Made by a program: the position numbers and the translations under genes
Assembly: GCA_963756815.1 (NCBI GenBank)
Contig: CAVWPR010000004.1
Location: 62,001 to 126,000, forward strand
Origin: JAENVU01 sp963756815
GTDB taxonomy: Bacteria; Actinomycetota; Acidimicrobiia; IMCC26256; JAENVU01
Length of the DNA: 64,000 nucleotides
Direction of reading: 5' to 3'
Part shown: positions 1-8,035 of the stretch, one piece after another
How positions within the stretch are numbered: position 1 is the stretch's first letter
Layout of the letters: each line of letters starts with the position of its first letter
Notes under the pieces: model-generated
Seen by the model: only the letters and a program-made list of their open reading frames with translations
The model's database searches: none
Told to the model about the DNA's origin: nothing

Positions 1-97
1 CGACCCGTCGCCCCGCCAGCGGTCCCGCGTCGGGGCCGGGGTCGGCGTCGACGTCGGGCGGTGGAGCGGTGGGATCGAGGATCGTCTGTCGTGCCAT
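1..97 (-). CDS. UGSC-like protein, N-terminal fragment (runs off the window)
   Basis: An open frame runs from an ATG at 97 to the window edge, giving 32 residues that begin MARQTILDPTAPPP and end PLAGRRV. A GGAG lies about 7 nt upstream, a normal Shine-Dalgarno position. The ILDPTAPP opening followed by a Pro-rich stretch and a GRRVG-like strand resembles the start of the small UGSC/thiol-oxidoreductase family, whose members open this way before the first beta strand. Only the N-terminus is present, so no catalytic motif can be checked. It is divergent from the FtsX-type gene at 267, leaving a shared 170-bp promoter region. The family call is inference from a short piece; that it is a coding start is better supported. 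Confidence 0.45.
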   Translation of the reverse strand, partial: MARQTILDPTAPPPDVDADPGPDAGPLAGRRV

Positions 98-266
98 CGG
101 AGGCTCCCTCGGCATCGGTCCGGGACGACGGGAGCGTACGCGCCCGGCCACCGGGCACGGGTGCTGTCGGGCCCGTCCCACGTGTGGACCTAAGCCCCTG
201 GTGCGCAGATGTCGGCGCCTGCGACGATGGCCCAATGATGCGAGCGACCGCGGAGGCGGGACGTCC

Positions 267-1385
267 GTGACCTTCGTCGGGCTCGTCCTGCTCCAGATCC
301 GTGGCCGTCCGCTCCGCGCCGGCCTGACCGCGTTCGCGGTGGCGATCGGCGTGACCGCCGTCGTCGCGCTCGGGGTGCTCACCAGCTCCCTCCGGGTGAC
401 CGCGACCCAGTTGCTGAAGGTGGGCACCGCCGACTTCACCGTGGCGCAGAAGCACACCGACGACCTCATCAACAGCACCATTGCCGAGGACGACATCGCG
501 GCCCTGCGACGGATCCCGGGCGTGAAGAGCGCCGTCGGCGCGCTGCTGTCCACCGACTCGTACGACTCCGACAACCCGCTCGTCATCGAGGTGGGACTGG
601 CGCCGACCGAGCAGGCCCCCTTCGGCGTCGACATCCTGAGGGGCCGGAGCTACACCGCCGACGCGGGCGACCAGGTCATGCTCGGCTACGTCTTCGCCAA
701 CAAGATCGGCAAGCAGGTCGGCGACTCGATCACGATCGACAAGCACACGTACCGGGTCACCGGCATCTACCGGACGAACGTCTCGTTCGGGAACAGCACG
801 GTCATGTTCCCGCTGTCGAAGCTGCAGGCGCTGAACCGGCTCTCGGGCCAGACCTCGCTCGGGTTCGTGCAGGTCCGCAAGGGCGCGTCGATCCCGAAGG
901 TGCGCGCGGCCATCGACGCGAAGTTCCCGCAGCTGACGACGATCAGGAGCTTCTCGGACTACGGGCGGGCCGACCGCAACGTGACGCTCATCACCGCTGC
1001 GAACACCGGCGGATCCATCCTCGCCGCGCTCATCGCGATCACCGGTGTGCTGAACACCTCGCTGCTGTCCTTCTTCGAGCGCATCCGGGAGTTCGGGATC
1101 TACCGGTCGATCGGCTGGAGCCGGTTCCGCGTCATCGGCCTGGTGCTCGGTGAGGTGATCGTGGTGAGCATCGCGGGCGCGTTCGTGGGCCTGCTCATGG
1201 GATGGGCCGCGATCAACGTGCTGCAGCAGGTCCACCAACTCCGCGGGATCTTCGTCCCGATCTACGGGACGGAGGTGTTCGTGCGGGCGCTGCTCTTCGC
1301 GCTCGTCGTCGCGTTCATCGGCGCCGCGTACCCGGCGCTGCGGGCGGCGACGGTGGCCCCGCTCAAGGCGGTGCGCCGTGAGTAG
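267..1385 (+). CDS. FtsX/MacB-family ABC transporter permease
   Basis: Membrane permease of a LolCDE/MacB-like ABC system, 372 aa from the GTG at 267. I chose this start because GGAGG lies 10 nt before it and the first transmembrane segment (residues about 15-40) follows directly; upstream sequence looks non-coding. Order of parts: TM1, an extracytoplasmic MacB-periplasmic-core-like domain (about 50-240), then three TM helices (about 250-365) with the FtsX signature region around the ERIREFGIYRSIGWS segment that contacts the ATPase. It ends AVRRE, as many of these permeases do. The next ATPase gene overlaps it by 8 bp, so the two are almost certainly cotranslated. Likely role is export or extraction of a lipid, lipoprotein or peptide; the substrate cannot be read from sequence. 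Confidence 0.85.
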   Translation: MTFVGLVLLQIRGRPLRAGLTAFAVAIGVTAVVALGVLTSSLRVTATQLLKVGTADFTVAQKHTDDLINSTIAEDDIAALRRIPGVKSAVGALLSTDSYDSDNPLVIEVGLAPTEQAPFGVDILRGRSYTADAGDQVMLGYVFANKIGKQVGDSITIDKHTYRVTGIYRTNVSFGNSTVMFPLSKLQALNRLSGQTSLGFVQVRKGASIPKVRAAIDAKFPQLTTIRSFSDYGRADRNVTLITAANTGGSILAALIAITGVLNTSLLSFFERIREFGIYRSIGWSRFRVIGLVLGEVIVVSIAGAFVGLLMGWAAINVLQQVHQLRGIFVPIYGTEVFVRALLFALVVAFIGAAYPALRAATVAPLKAVRRE

Positions 1386-2061
1386 CGCCGAGGCCGACGG
1401 GACGCCGGCGATCGTCGTGCGAGGGCTGACGAAGCGCTACGGCCGGACGGAAGTGCTGCGCGGCGTCGACCTGTCGGTGGCACGCGGTGAGTTCGCGGTG
1501 CTGGTCGGGCCCTCGGGCTCCGGGAAGTCGACGGTGCTCCACCTCCTCGCGGGCCTGGAGGCCGCGGACGAGGGTGAGCTGATCGTGGACGGGCGGCACC
1601 TCACCCACCACGTCGGACACCTCAATCACTTCCGGCGCGAGCAGGTCGGCATCGTGTTCCAGCTCCACAACCTCATCCCGCGCCTCACGGCACGGGAGAA
1701 CGTCGAGGCGGCGATGTTCTCCACGCACCACGGCAGGCGCCGGCGCGTCGCGCGGGCCACCGAGCTGCTCGAGCGTCTCGACCTCGTCGACCGCGCCGAC
1801 GAGCATCCCGCCACGATGTCGGGCGGCGAGCGCCAGCGGGTCGCGGTCGCGCGTGCGCTGGCCAACGAACCCGCGGTGCTCCTCGCCGACGAGCCGACCG
1901 GCAGCCTCGACGAGGACTCCGCCGCGATCGTGCTCGCGCTCTTCGCCGAGCGGGTGGCCGCGGGCACCACCGTGCTCGCGGTCAGCCACGACGACCGTTT
2001 GAACCAGCGCGCCGACCGACTCATCGAGTTCGTCGACGGTTGCGTGGTCGGGGCACCCTGA
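1378..2061 (+). CDS. ABC transporter ATPase, LolD/MacB type
   Basis: 227-aa ATP-binding subunit pairing with the preceding FtsX-type permease. Visible motifs are Walker A GPSGSGKST (about residue 41), signature SGGERQRVA (about 143), Walker B VLLADEPTGSLD and a switch His in VSHDD. The GTG start lies inside the last codons of the permease gene, and the stop TGA overlaps the next ATG (TGATG), giving an unbroken translational chain. Length and motif set match the LolD/MacB/YtrE group that energises substrate extraction rather than classical import. No solute-binding partner is nearby, consistent with export. Confidence 0.9.
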   Translation: MSSAEADGTPAIVVRGLTKRYGRTEVLRGVDLSVARGEFAVLVGPSGSGKSTVLHLLAGLEAADEGELIVDGRHLTHHVGHLNHFRREQVGIVFQLHNLIPRLTARENVEAAMFSTHHGRRRRVARATELLERLDLVDRADEHPATMSGGERQRVAVARALANEPAVLLADEPTGSLDEDSAAIVLALFAERVAAGTTVLAVSHDDRLNQRADRLIEFVDGCVVGAP

Positions 2062-2708
2062 TGGGACCGGCATCGGCACGCGTGCCCGGTCTCGTGGCGC
2101 AGGGCGTCTCGAAGCGGTACCGGTCGCACGTCGTCCTCGAGGCGGTCGACCTGGTCGCGCACGCCGGCGAGATCGTGGCGCTGACCGGCGAGAACGGCGC
2201 CGGCAAGAGCACCCTGCTGCGCATCTGCGCGGGGGTGCTGCGACCGGACGCCGGCACCGTGACCGTCGACGGTCGGATCGGGTACTGCCCGCAGTCGACG
2301 GGGCTCTTCGAGCTCCTCACCGCCGAGGACCACCTCGTGATGTTCGGACGCGGAATGGGGCTCGACCGCGCCGAGTCGCTCCGGCGCGGGCGGGCGATCC
2401 TCGAGGAGTTCGGGTACCCGCTCGACGAGCGGAACGTGACGCGAGAGCTGTCGGGCGGGAGCCGCCAGAAGCTCAACCTCGCGATCGCGCTGCTCGGTGA
2501 CCCGGCGGTGCTGCTGCTCGACGAGCCGTACCAGGGGTTCGACCACGGCACCTACGTGAACTTCTGGGACCACTGCGACGTCTGGCGACGGGCCGGGAAG
2601 TCGGTCCTCGTGGTCACGCACATGCTCGCCGAGCTCGATCGCGTCGATCGGATCGTCGAGCTGCCCACGCATCCGTCGCGTCAGCACGCAGGGACCGGAC
2701 GACGATGA
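2061..2708 (+). CDS. ABC transporter ATPase, ABC-2 exporter type
   Basis: 215-aa second ATPase of the cluster. It carries Walker A GENGAGKST, a Q-loop in YCPQS, signature LSGGSRQKL and Walker B VLLLDEPYQGFD; the H-loop His is in VTHML. I use the ATG at 2061 because it overlaps the upstream TGA, although the frame is open slightly further upstream. The signature has SGGSRQK instead of the canonical SGGQ/ERQR, typical of ABC-2 (CcmA/NodI-like) ATPases. It overlaps the membrane gene at 2705 by 4 bp (ATGA), so its natural partner is that permease rather than FtsX. Substrate unknown. Confidence 0.85.
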   Translation: MGPASARVPGLVAQGVSKRYRSHVVLEAVDLVAHAGEIVALTGENGAGKSTLLRICAGVLRPDAGTVTVDGRIGYCPQSTGLFELLTAEDHLVMFGRGMGLDRAESLRRGRAILEEFGYPLDERNVTRELSGGSRQKLNLAIALLGDPAVLLLDEPYQGFDHGTYVNFWDHCDVWRRAGKSVLVVTHMLAELDRVDRIVELPTHPSRQHAGTGRR

Positions 2709-3403
2709 GCTCGCTCCGACGGATCGCGATGATGGCCGAGATGCACGGCCGCGACCTCACACGTCGCCACGTCGCGCTCGGACTGCTCGTCGCGCTGCCG
2801 CTCAGCTTCTACCTCGCGTCCATGGGCAAGGGAAAGGACGCGGTCGTCGCGGGCGGCGTCGGTCTGGCGTTCGCGGTGTCGGGCGCGACGCTCTTCTCGG
2901 TGCTCTCGTCGACGGAGGTCGACCAGCGGCTCGTCCTCACCGGCTACCAACCGCGCGAGCTGCTCCTCGGGCGGCTGGCGTTCCTGGGGCCGCTCGGGCT
3001 GCTGCTCGCCGGCGGGTTCACGCTGCTCATGACGCTGGTGTCGCACCCGGAGCGGCCGTGGCTCACCCTGGTCGGCGTCGCCGCCGTCGCCCTCGTGTCG
3101 ATCCCGTTCGGGCTCGCCGTCGGGGTGATGGTGCCGCGCGAGCTCGAGGGGACCCTCGTGCTCATCGGAGTGATCGGGCTCCAGCTCGCGGCCGGCCCCC
3201 ACGCGTTCGTCGCCCGCTTCCTCCCCTTCCACGGACCGGAGGAGGTCATCACCTCGAGCCTCGCCGCGAGCGGCGGTCCGGTGCTCGCGCCCCTCCTGCT
3301 CACGGTCGCCTACGGCGTCGGGTTGTTCGTGCTCGCACGGATCCTCGTCACCCGCCGGATCGCAGTGGCACCGCCGCAGGCGGTGGAGCTGCCGAGGAGC
3401 TGA
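2705..3403 (+). CDS. ABC-2 type membrane permease
   Basis: 232-aa integral membrane protein with about six hydrophobic segments (roughly residues 22-42, 46-66, 88-110, 118-142, 148-170 and 195-220) and short loops. This fits the membrane half of an ABC-2 exporter. It starts in the ATGA overlap with the preceding ATPase. No enzymatic motif is present. The 3' end overlaps the convergent baeRF gene by 56 bp, so transcription from both sides collides here. The four genes 267-3403 form one transcriptional unit with two different ATPase/permease pairs; whether they cooperate or are two independent exporters is not determinable. Confidence 0.7.
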   Translation: MSSLRRIAMMAEMHGRDLTRRHVALGLLVALPLSFYLASMGKGKDAVVAGGVGLAFAVSGATLFSVLSSTEVDQRLVLTGYQPRELLLGRLAFLGPLGLLLAGGFTLLMTLVSHPERPWLTLVGVAAVALVSIPFGLAVGVMVPRELEGTLVLIGVIGLQLAAGPHAFVARFLPFHGPEEVITSSLAASGGPVLAPLLLTVAYGVGLFVLARILVTRRIAVAPPQAVELPRS

Positions 3404-4610
3404 ACGGCCCTGCGCGCAGCAGCGCCGCGATCCCGTCGCCGCTCGTGAGCGCGCCATCGCGCACGATCACCACCCGGCCTCCGGCGCGGTGGACCATCTC
3501 GATGACCTCGTCGACGGCGTCGTCGAGCACCGCGGAGTGGTCGAGCCGGGTCGCGAGCTCGAGGCCGGCGCCCACGCGCGCGGGTCGCGCCGGGTACGTG
3601 AACCCGTCCTCCACGCAGAGCAGCTCCACGCCACCCGCGCCCGCAGCCGTCCAGACCGCGTCGATGCCGAAGGCGCACCGCTCCGGATGCGCGGCGACGA
3701 GCCGGGCGAGCGCCTCCCGCCGCTCGGACCGGAGGTGCTGGTCGACCGCGGCCCGGCTGAGGTCGTCGAGTCGGGGCACCGGGGTGTCGTCATGGTTCCC
3801 GGGGATCGTCCCGATGAGCGCGTCCGCGATCGCGGGCACGCCCTTCCATGCCGCGACCTGGCGGCCGACGCCGGCCAGCACCAGCGGGAGCGGGTCCCGT
3901 CGATGCCGTCCCGCCACCGTCTCGGCCGCTCGGCGGAGCTGCACCCCGAGCCGGGCCTGGCGGACGCGGTCGAGGTCCCGCCCGAAGGCGCGACCCCGGT
4001 CACCCCGCGCCCGGCGCGCGGGAGCGGCGGCGAGGCCGGGGATCCGGACCTCTCCGAGCTGACCCGACCAACCCTCGAGGACCCGGACGGTCCGCTCGGA
4101 GGCGACGACGATCCGAACGCGTGGATGACGCGCGAGAGACCGGACGAGGTCACGCGTGGCGAACGTCGGGTCGACCACCACGCGGTCCGCCACGGGAATG
4201 GGGAGGACCACCGCGGCGTCGTGCTCGTCCGACGCGTACAACGCGATCCCGCGGCCCGTACGGCTGGCGCGCACGTCGTCGGTGAGGCGATGCAGTCGCG
4301 CGATCACCGGCTCGACGGTGTGGTGCGGCGCTTCGTGCACCATGCGCCGGCTGACCTCGCGCACGAGGCGATCGAGCCGCGCCGCGTCGTGCGCGGTCAT
4401 CCGCGGTGCGGGCGCCGTCGTCATCAGGACGGATGCGCACGGGTAGTCGCGCACCGCCTGGAGGCGACCGACGAGCGCCTCGTCGAGCGGTGCCGTGCCG
4501 CGTTCGGCGGGTGCGGACGGCGGGCCCGACGCGGGTGGGCTCACCGCCACGCCGAGCGCGCGCCCGGAGCGCGGCCGACGGCGGGGGTCACGTGTGGTGC
4601 GACGGTCCAT
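3348..4610 (-). CDS. baeRF-type (bacterial eRF1-like) protein
   Basis: 420 aa from the ATG at 4610, which has AGGAGG seven nt upstream. The protein has an N-terminal mixed alpha/beta region containing PCASVLMTTAP and RLVREV segments, a central ALYASDEHDAAVVLPIPV strand pair, and a C-terminal Pelota/eRF1-like region with GVEL, EDGFTYPAR and VIEMVHRAGGRVVIV. This order matches the baeRF families described as bacterial relatives of archaeal/eukaryotic release factor 1, thought to act on tRNA or stalled ribosomes in stress or conflict settings. No GGQ is seen, as in most baeRFs. The upstream TerC frame runs into it without a stop (see TerC entry), so they are cotranscribed and perhaps translationally coupled. 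The family call is from pattern memory; the exact baeRF subfamily is uncertain. Confidence 0.65.
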   Translation of the reverse strand: MDRRTTRDPRRRPRSGRALGVAVSPPASGPPSAPAERGTAPLDEALVGRLQAVRDYPCASVLMTTAPAPRMTAHDAARLDRLVREVSRRMVHEAPHHTVEPVIARLHRLTDDVRASRTGRGIALYASDEHDAAVVLPIPVADRVVVDPTFATRDLVRSLARHPRVRIVVASERTVRVLEGWSGQLGEVRIPGLAAAPARRARGDRGRAFGRDLDRVRQARLGVQLRRAAETVAGRHRRDPLPLVLAGVGRQVAAWKGVPAIADALIGTIPGNHDDTPVPRLDDLSRAAVDQHLRSERREALARLVAAHPERCAFGIDAVWTAAGAGGVELLCVEDGFTYPARPARVGAGLELATRLDHSAVLDDAVDEVIEMVHRAGGRVVIVRDGALTSGDGIAALLRAGPFSSSAAPPPAAVPLRSGG

Positions 4611-5636
4611 GATGGAGCCTCCTGGTCGGATCGGATGCGGGCAGATCGGAAGCGGCAGATCGGATGCGGGCAGATCGGTCTCGGTCGCGGCGGCGTCGGC
4701 ACGCACGCTCAGGCCGATCGTGAGGGCGAGGATCCCCACGATCACGCCGAGGCTGACGACCGTCGGCGGGTGCACCACGTCGGCGAGCAGCATCTTCAGA
4801 CCGACGAACGCGAGCACCACACCGAGGCCCCGGTTGAGGTAGCGGAACCGGTCGGCCATGCCCGCGAGGCAGAAGTAGAGCGCTCGGAGCCCGAGGATCG
4901 CGAACGCGTTCGCCGCGAAGACGATGAAGGGCTCCTGGGAAACGGCGAGGATCGCGGGGATGGAATCGACGGCGAACACGACGTCGGTCGTCTCGATGAG
5001 CACGAGCACGACGAAGAGCGGCGTCGCCAGCCACGCACCGGTCCGACGCGTGAACAGCCGCTGCCCGTCGTACTCGTCGGTCGACGGGACGATCCGCCGC
5101 ACCAACCGCAGCACCGGGTTGCGTTCCGGGTGGACGGCCGCACCCGTGTGGCGGGCGATCTTCACCGCGGTCACGAGCAGGAACGCACCGAACACGTACA
5201 GCACCCAGTCGAAGCGGTCGAGCAGCGCGACGCCGGCGAAGATGAACACGGCGCGCAGGGCGAGCGCGCCGAAGATGCCCCAGAACAGGACGCGGAACTG
5301 GTAGCGGTCGGGGACGCCGACGTAGGCGAAGATCACGGCCCAGACGAAGACGTTGTCGATCGAGAGGCTCTTCTCGATCAGGTAGCCCGACAGGTACTCG
5401 CCGGCGGCGGCGCCACCGGCGACCGCGCCGAGGACCACCGCGAACCCGAGGCCGAGCGCGATCCAGACGCCGGACTCGATCGCGGCGGCGCGGAAGGTGA
5501 CTGCGTGCGGCCGGCGGTGCACGAGCAGCAGGTCGCCCAGGAGCAGGACGACGATGGCGGCGAGCAGCGCCGCCCAGGCCCAGACGGGGACGTCGAGGTC
5601 CACGAAGCGATTCGCGGCGGCGAGGACGGGGGACAC
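4588..5636 (-). CDS. TerC/Alx-family membrane protein, probable Mn2+ exporter
   Basis: Polytopic membrane protein of the TerC/Alx/MeeY family, now linked to Mn2+ export. From the GTG at 5636 (GGAG seven nt upstream) there are about eight TM segments, with the acidic membrane motifs SLSIDNVFVW near residue 89 and ETTDVVFAVDSIPA near residue 205 that mark the family and probably bind metal. A yybP-ykoY riboswitch lies in its leader, strongly supporting the Mn role. As printed the frame has no stop and continues into baeRF. The tail contains three near-identical repeat units of 15, 14 and 15 bases; adding back the one base missing from the middle unit makes TerC stop at TGA 4588-4590, overlapping baeRF by 23 nt. 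I therefore treat the fusion as doubtful. Confidence 0.85.
4629..4678. repeat. Tandem repeat in the TerC C-terminal tail
   Basis: Three head-to-tail units GATCGGATGCGGGCA, GATCGGAAGCGGCA and GATCGGATGCGGGCA (15, 14 and 15 nt), then a partial GATCGG. On the minus strand this encodes the Pro/Leu/Asp-rich tail of TerC. The middle unit is one base shorter, which decides whether TerC and baeRF share one frame. Confidence 0.8.
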
Positions 5637-5654
5637 AGGAGCTCCGGTTCGATC

Positions 5655-5765
5655 GAGAACGATCCACCGAAGGTCTCCCCCACCCCGTTCGGGGCCACGA
5701 TCACCGGGTCCGCGAGGACCGTGATGACGACGATCGTGCGAGGGGGTACTCCCCGTTCGACCGGA
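5655..5765 (-). promoter_or_regulatory. yybP-ykoY (Mn2+) riboswitch
   Basis: On the minus strand the leader of TerC reads GGGGAGTA (5754-5747), then CGTCATCAC, a GGTCC/GGACC hairpin capped by TCGC, CGGTGAT, a CCCC/GGGG hairpin, and finally GAGACCTTCGG (ending near 5667). These are the conserved blocks of the yybP-ykoY aptamer in the right order: GGGGAGUA at the 5' loop, CGUCA in the opposite loop, and the GACCUU closing strand. CGAAcGG pairs with CCTTCG to form P1 with a bulged C. A TACGCT box at 5773-5768 would start transcription just before the aptamer. yybP-ykoY RNAs sense Mn2+ and activate exporters, which fits the downstream TerC gene. The aptamer ends about 25 nt before the start codon. 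Confidence 0.88.
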
Positions 5766-5892
5766 CCAGCGTAGCGCGCCGGGCCGCCGATGTCCGCGCG
5801 GCGCGTTGCTCGGTCGGGCCCGCCGCGAGTTGAATCGCGCGCTCGTCCTGAGGATGCCGGCCGGCGCGACCGCGGCTGGAGGAGGTTCCAGC

Positions 5893-7002
5893 GTGTCGTT
5901 CGAATCCGTCGAAGCCGCCTTCGACTCGTTCGTCGAGGCCGACCCGACCTACAGCGCGCAGCTCTCGGTCCACATCGGTGCCACCCGAGTGGTGGATCTC
6001 TCCGTCGGCGCGCTCGGTGCTGATTCGCTCCTGCCCGTGTACTCGAGCGGCAAGGGCGCGACCGCGATCGTCATCGCGCTGCTCCTCGAACGCAGGTCAC
6101 TGGATCTCGACGCGCCGGTCGCGTCGTACTGGCCCGAGTTCGCGGCCGGGGACAAGGCCGCCGTCCCCGTGCGACAGCTGCTCTCCCACCAGGCGGGGCT
6201 GCCCGGTGTGGACGGCGGGTTCTCGTGGGACGAGCTCTACGACCACGACGCGCTCGCGAGCCGGCTGGCGGCACAACGCCCGTTCTGGCGACCCGGCGCC
6301 GGCTTCATGTACCACGCGCTCACCGTCGGGACGCTGGCCGACGAGCTGGTCCGCCGGATCGACGGCCGGCCCGTCGCGCAGGTCCTCCGGGACGACGTCA
6401 CCGGTCCCCGCGCCATCGACGTGTGGATGGGTCTGCCCGCGTCGGAGGACGCCCGGGTCGTCGTGGCGCTCCCGCCGACGGCCGAGGAGCTCACCGCCGG
6501 TCCACTGCCACCACTCGGCGGTGATCCCCTGGCGACGCTGTCGATGCCCGCGGGGGACGCGCTCGGCCTGTTCTCGCGGGTGAACGACGAGCAGTTCCGA
6601 CGGGTGGCGCCGCCGGCGGCCGGCGTCGTGGCCAGCGCGCGCGGCCTCGGTGCGCTCTACGCCTGCCTGCGTCACGAGGTGAACGGCATGCCGCGCCTCG
6701 TGAGCGACGACACGCTCGCGCGCATGAGCCAGATCCAGGTGGCGGGCACCGAGCTCGGCACCGGCCTCGAGGCCCGGTTCGGGGTCCTCTTCCAGGCGCC
6801 GTGCCCGCCGCGATGGGACTTCGGCGGCGTCGGCGCGTTCGGACACGACGGCGCCGGGGGCTCACTCGCGTTCTGCGACCCGTCCGTCGACGTCGCCTTC
6901 GGGTACACGGTCCAGCGGCTCCCGCTGCCCGGCGGGATGGACGCACGCGCCATGGAGATGGCCCGCCTCGTCCGCAAGGAGCAGCGCGCGGCACTCCGCT
7001 AG
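5893..7002 (+). CDS. Beta-lactamase-fold serine hydrolase (class C/EstB-like)
   Basis: 369 aa from GTG 5893, with a GGAGGAGG box just upstream. It carries the SxxK motif as SSGK (about residue 56), a Tyr-containing second motif in MYHALTVG (about 140), and HDGAGG near residue 320 replacing the KTG box. This set is typical of the beta-lactamase-related esterase and D-aminopeptidase family (Pfam Beta-lactamase) rather than a drug-resistance enzyme. No signal peptide is evident, so it is probably cytoplasmic. It is divergent from TerC and shares the upstream 250 bp with the Mn riboswitch leader. The substrate cannot be predicted. Confidence 0.85.
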   Translation: MSFESVEAAFDSFVEADPTYSAQLSVHIGATRVVDLSVGALGADSLLPVYSSGKGATAIVIALLLERRSLDLDAPVASYWPEFAAGDKAAVPVRQLLSHQAGLPGVDGGFSWDELYDHDALASRLAAQRPFWRPGAGFMYHALTVGTLADELVRRIDGRPVAQVLRDDVTGPRAIDVWMGLPASEDARVVVALPPTAEELTAGPLPPLGGDPLATLSMPAGDALGLFSRVNDEQFRRVAPPAAGVVASARGLGALYACLRHEVNGMPRLVSDDTLARMSQIQVAGTELGTGLEARFGVLFQAPCPPRWDFGGVGAFGHDGAGGSLAFCDPSVDVAFGYTVQRLPLPGGMDARAMEMARLVRKEQRAALR

Positions 7003-7028
7003 CAGCGCACACGCCGACGGGTCTCGCC

Positions 7029-7080
7029 GGACTTTCGTGCGACATGGAGGTGTGGGGCCCCACAAGTCGCACGAAAGTCC
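7029..7080. repeat. Perfect 15-bp inverted repeat, REP-like or bidirectional terminator
   Basis: GGACTTTCGTGCGAC at 7029-7043 is matched exactly by its reverse complement at 7066-7080. Between them sits a second perfect palindrome, TGTGGGGCCCCACA (7051-7064). It lies 26 bp after the stop of the serine hydrolase and opposite the 3' end of the minus-strand operon. It could terminate both strands, but it lacks a T-run and its two-level symmetry is more like a dispersed REP/BIME-type element. Confidence 0.7.
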
Positions 7081-7180
7081 CGGCTCGCCGTCGGTCGACT
7101 CGGCGCGCGCAGCGACGCCGACCTCGCCTGGGAGACCGAGCTGCTCGTGCGCCTCGACCGGGCCGGTCTCACGAGCGTCA
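7081..7180 (+). pseudogene. Possible remnant of a phosphotransferase-like gene
   Basis: Reading forward from 7081, one frame gives LGARSDADLAWETELLVRL then DRAGL, similar to the N-terminal region of aminoglycoside-phosphotransferase-like proteins (WE.ELL.RL..AGL). The similarity stops after about 30 codons and no start codon or nucleotide-binding loop is present. It directly follows the palindrome at 7029-7080. This is a weak call; the stretch may simply be non-coding GC-rich sequence with chance similarity. Confidence 0.25.
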
Positions 7181-7213
7181 CGCGTCGTCCACCGAGCCGG
7201 GCAGAATCCGCGT

Positions 7214-7826
7214 TCACCGCGGACCCGTCGCGATGCGACCCGATGCGACGAGCAGGTCGTTCCACGGGTCGTCGGTCGAGCCGAGCGGAGACCACACGAG
7301 CGTCCACATCGGCCAGGGTCGCGTGTGCTCCCGGAGGCGACCGCACACCTCCACCGGCGGCTCGAACGGGACGTCGAGGCCGCCCGCCACGTCGTGCGCG
7401 TGCAGGATCAGCTCCACCGCGGCGCGCGGCGGGAAGTCGCGAGGCGCGCCGGTGATCGGCTCCGGCCGCCGGAAGAGGATCGCCTCGACCTCGGGACCGG
7501 CATCGTGGACCACGCCCGAGAGCAGACCGCGTCGCGAGCCACAGCGACTCCACGAGCAGCGCCGGCGTGGCGTCGGCCCCGAGCATCATGTTCAGTCCGA
7601 ACGGCGGGTACGCGTCCACCCGGCGGGACGCGAGGAAGACTGCCGGCGCGTAGACACAGTCGACCGCGTGGTCGGCGGTCGCGAGGCACGACCATTCCAC
7701 GGTTCCCGCCGGCACCGACCAGTCGAGGTCGACCGCCGCACTCCAGCACGCCGCGACGACGTCAGCCAGGGTGCGGAGATCCTCGACGGTGAACGTCTCG
7801 TCGCCGGAGCGCACCGCCGTCGCCAT
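7214..7826 (-). CDS. DinB/mycothiol-maleylpyruvate-isomerase-like protein, frame broken
   Basis: Two frames join near 7514. The N-terminal part (ATG 7826) contains VEWSCLATADHAVDC, a metal-binding helix typical of the MDMPI N-terminal/DinB_2 fold. The C-terminal part contains VELILHAHDVAGGLDVP, the second His motif of the same family. Together they form a full four-helix-bundle protein of about 200 aa. Proteins of this group use a divalent metal and often bind mycothiol. It is the last gene of the MaoC-SDR-P450-ferredoxin operon, starting 11 bp after the ferredoxin stop. The break is a single-base change in otherwise conserved sequence, so I read it as an assembly error more likely than inactivation. 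Confidence 0.65.
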
Positions 7827-7837
7827 GTCCGGGCGGC

Positions 7838-8035
7838 CTATGGCGTGACGGTGATGGCGAGCTCGGGACAGTTGTCACGCCCGGTCCGGGCTTGCGCCTC
7901 CAGGTCGACGGGAACCGCGCCGTCCGGCACGAGGATCTCGCAGTGGCCGAAGTCGTCGGGGCCGAACACGTCCGGCGCGAGCGCGTAACAGCGGCCGTGA
8001 CCGGTGCAGACGTCGGCGTCGACGGTCACCCGCAT
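7838..8035 (-). CDS. P450-associated [3Fe-4S] ferredoxin
   Basis: 65-aa electron-transfer protein. Cluster ligands are visible as C10, C16 and C56 in CTGHGRC and CPE, i.e. the CxxHxxC(x)nCP pattern of ferredoxins that serve actinobacterial P450s. The position that would be the fourth Cys in a 4Fe-4S protein is His13, a known variant in mycobacterial CYP partners and expected to tune redox potential. The ATG overlaps the P450 stop (TGATG), so the two are translationally coupled and this is the obvious redox partner. No ferredoxin reductase gene is in the window. Confidence 0.93.
   Translation of the reverse strand: MRVTVDADVCTGHGRCYALAPDVFGPDDFGHCEILVPDGAVPVDLEAQARTGRDNCPELAITVTP

Noticed and set aside
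175..189. GTCCCACGTGTGGAC as an operator of the FtsX operon
   Set aside because: Arms are only four matching bases with an off-centre core; no second copy was found.
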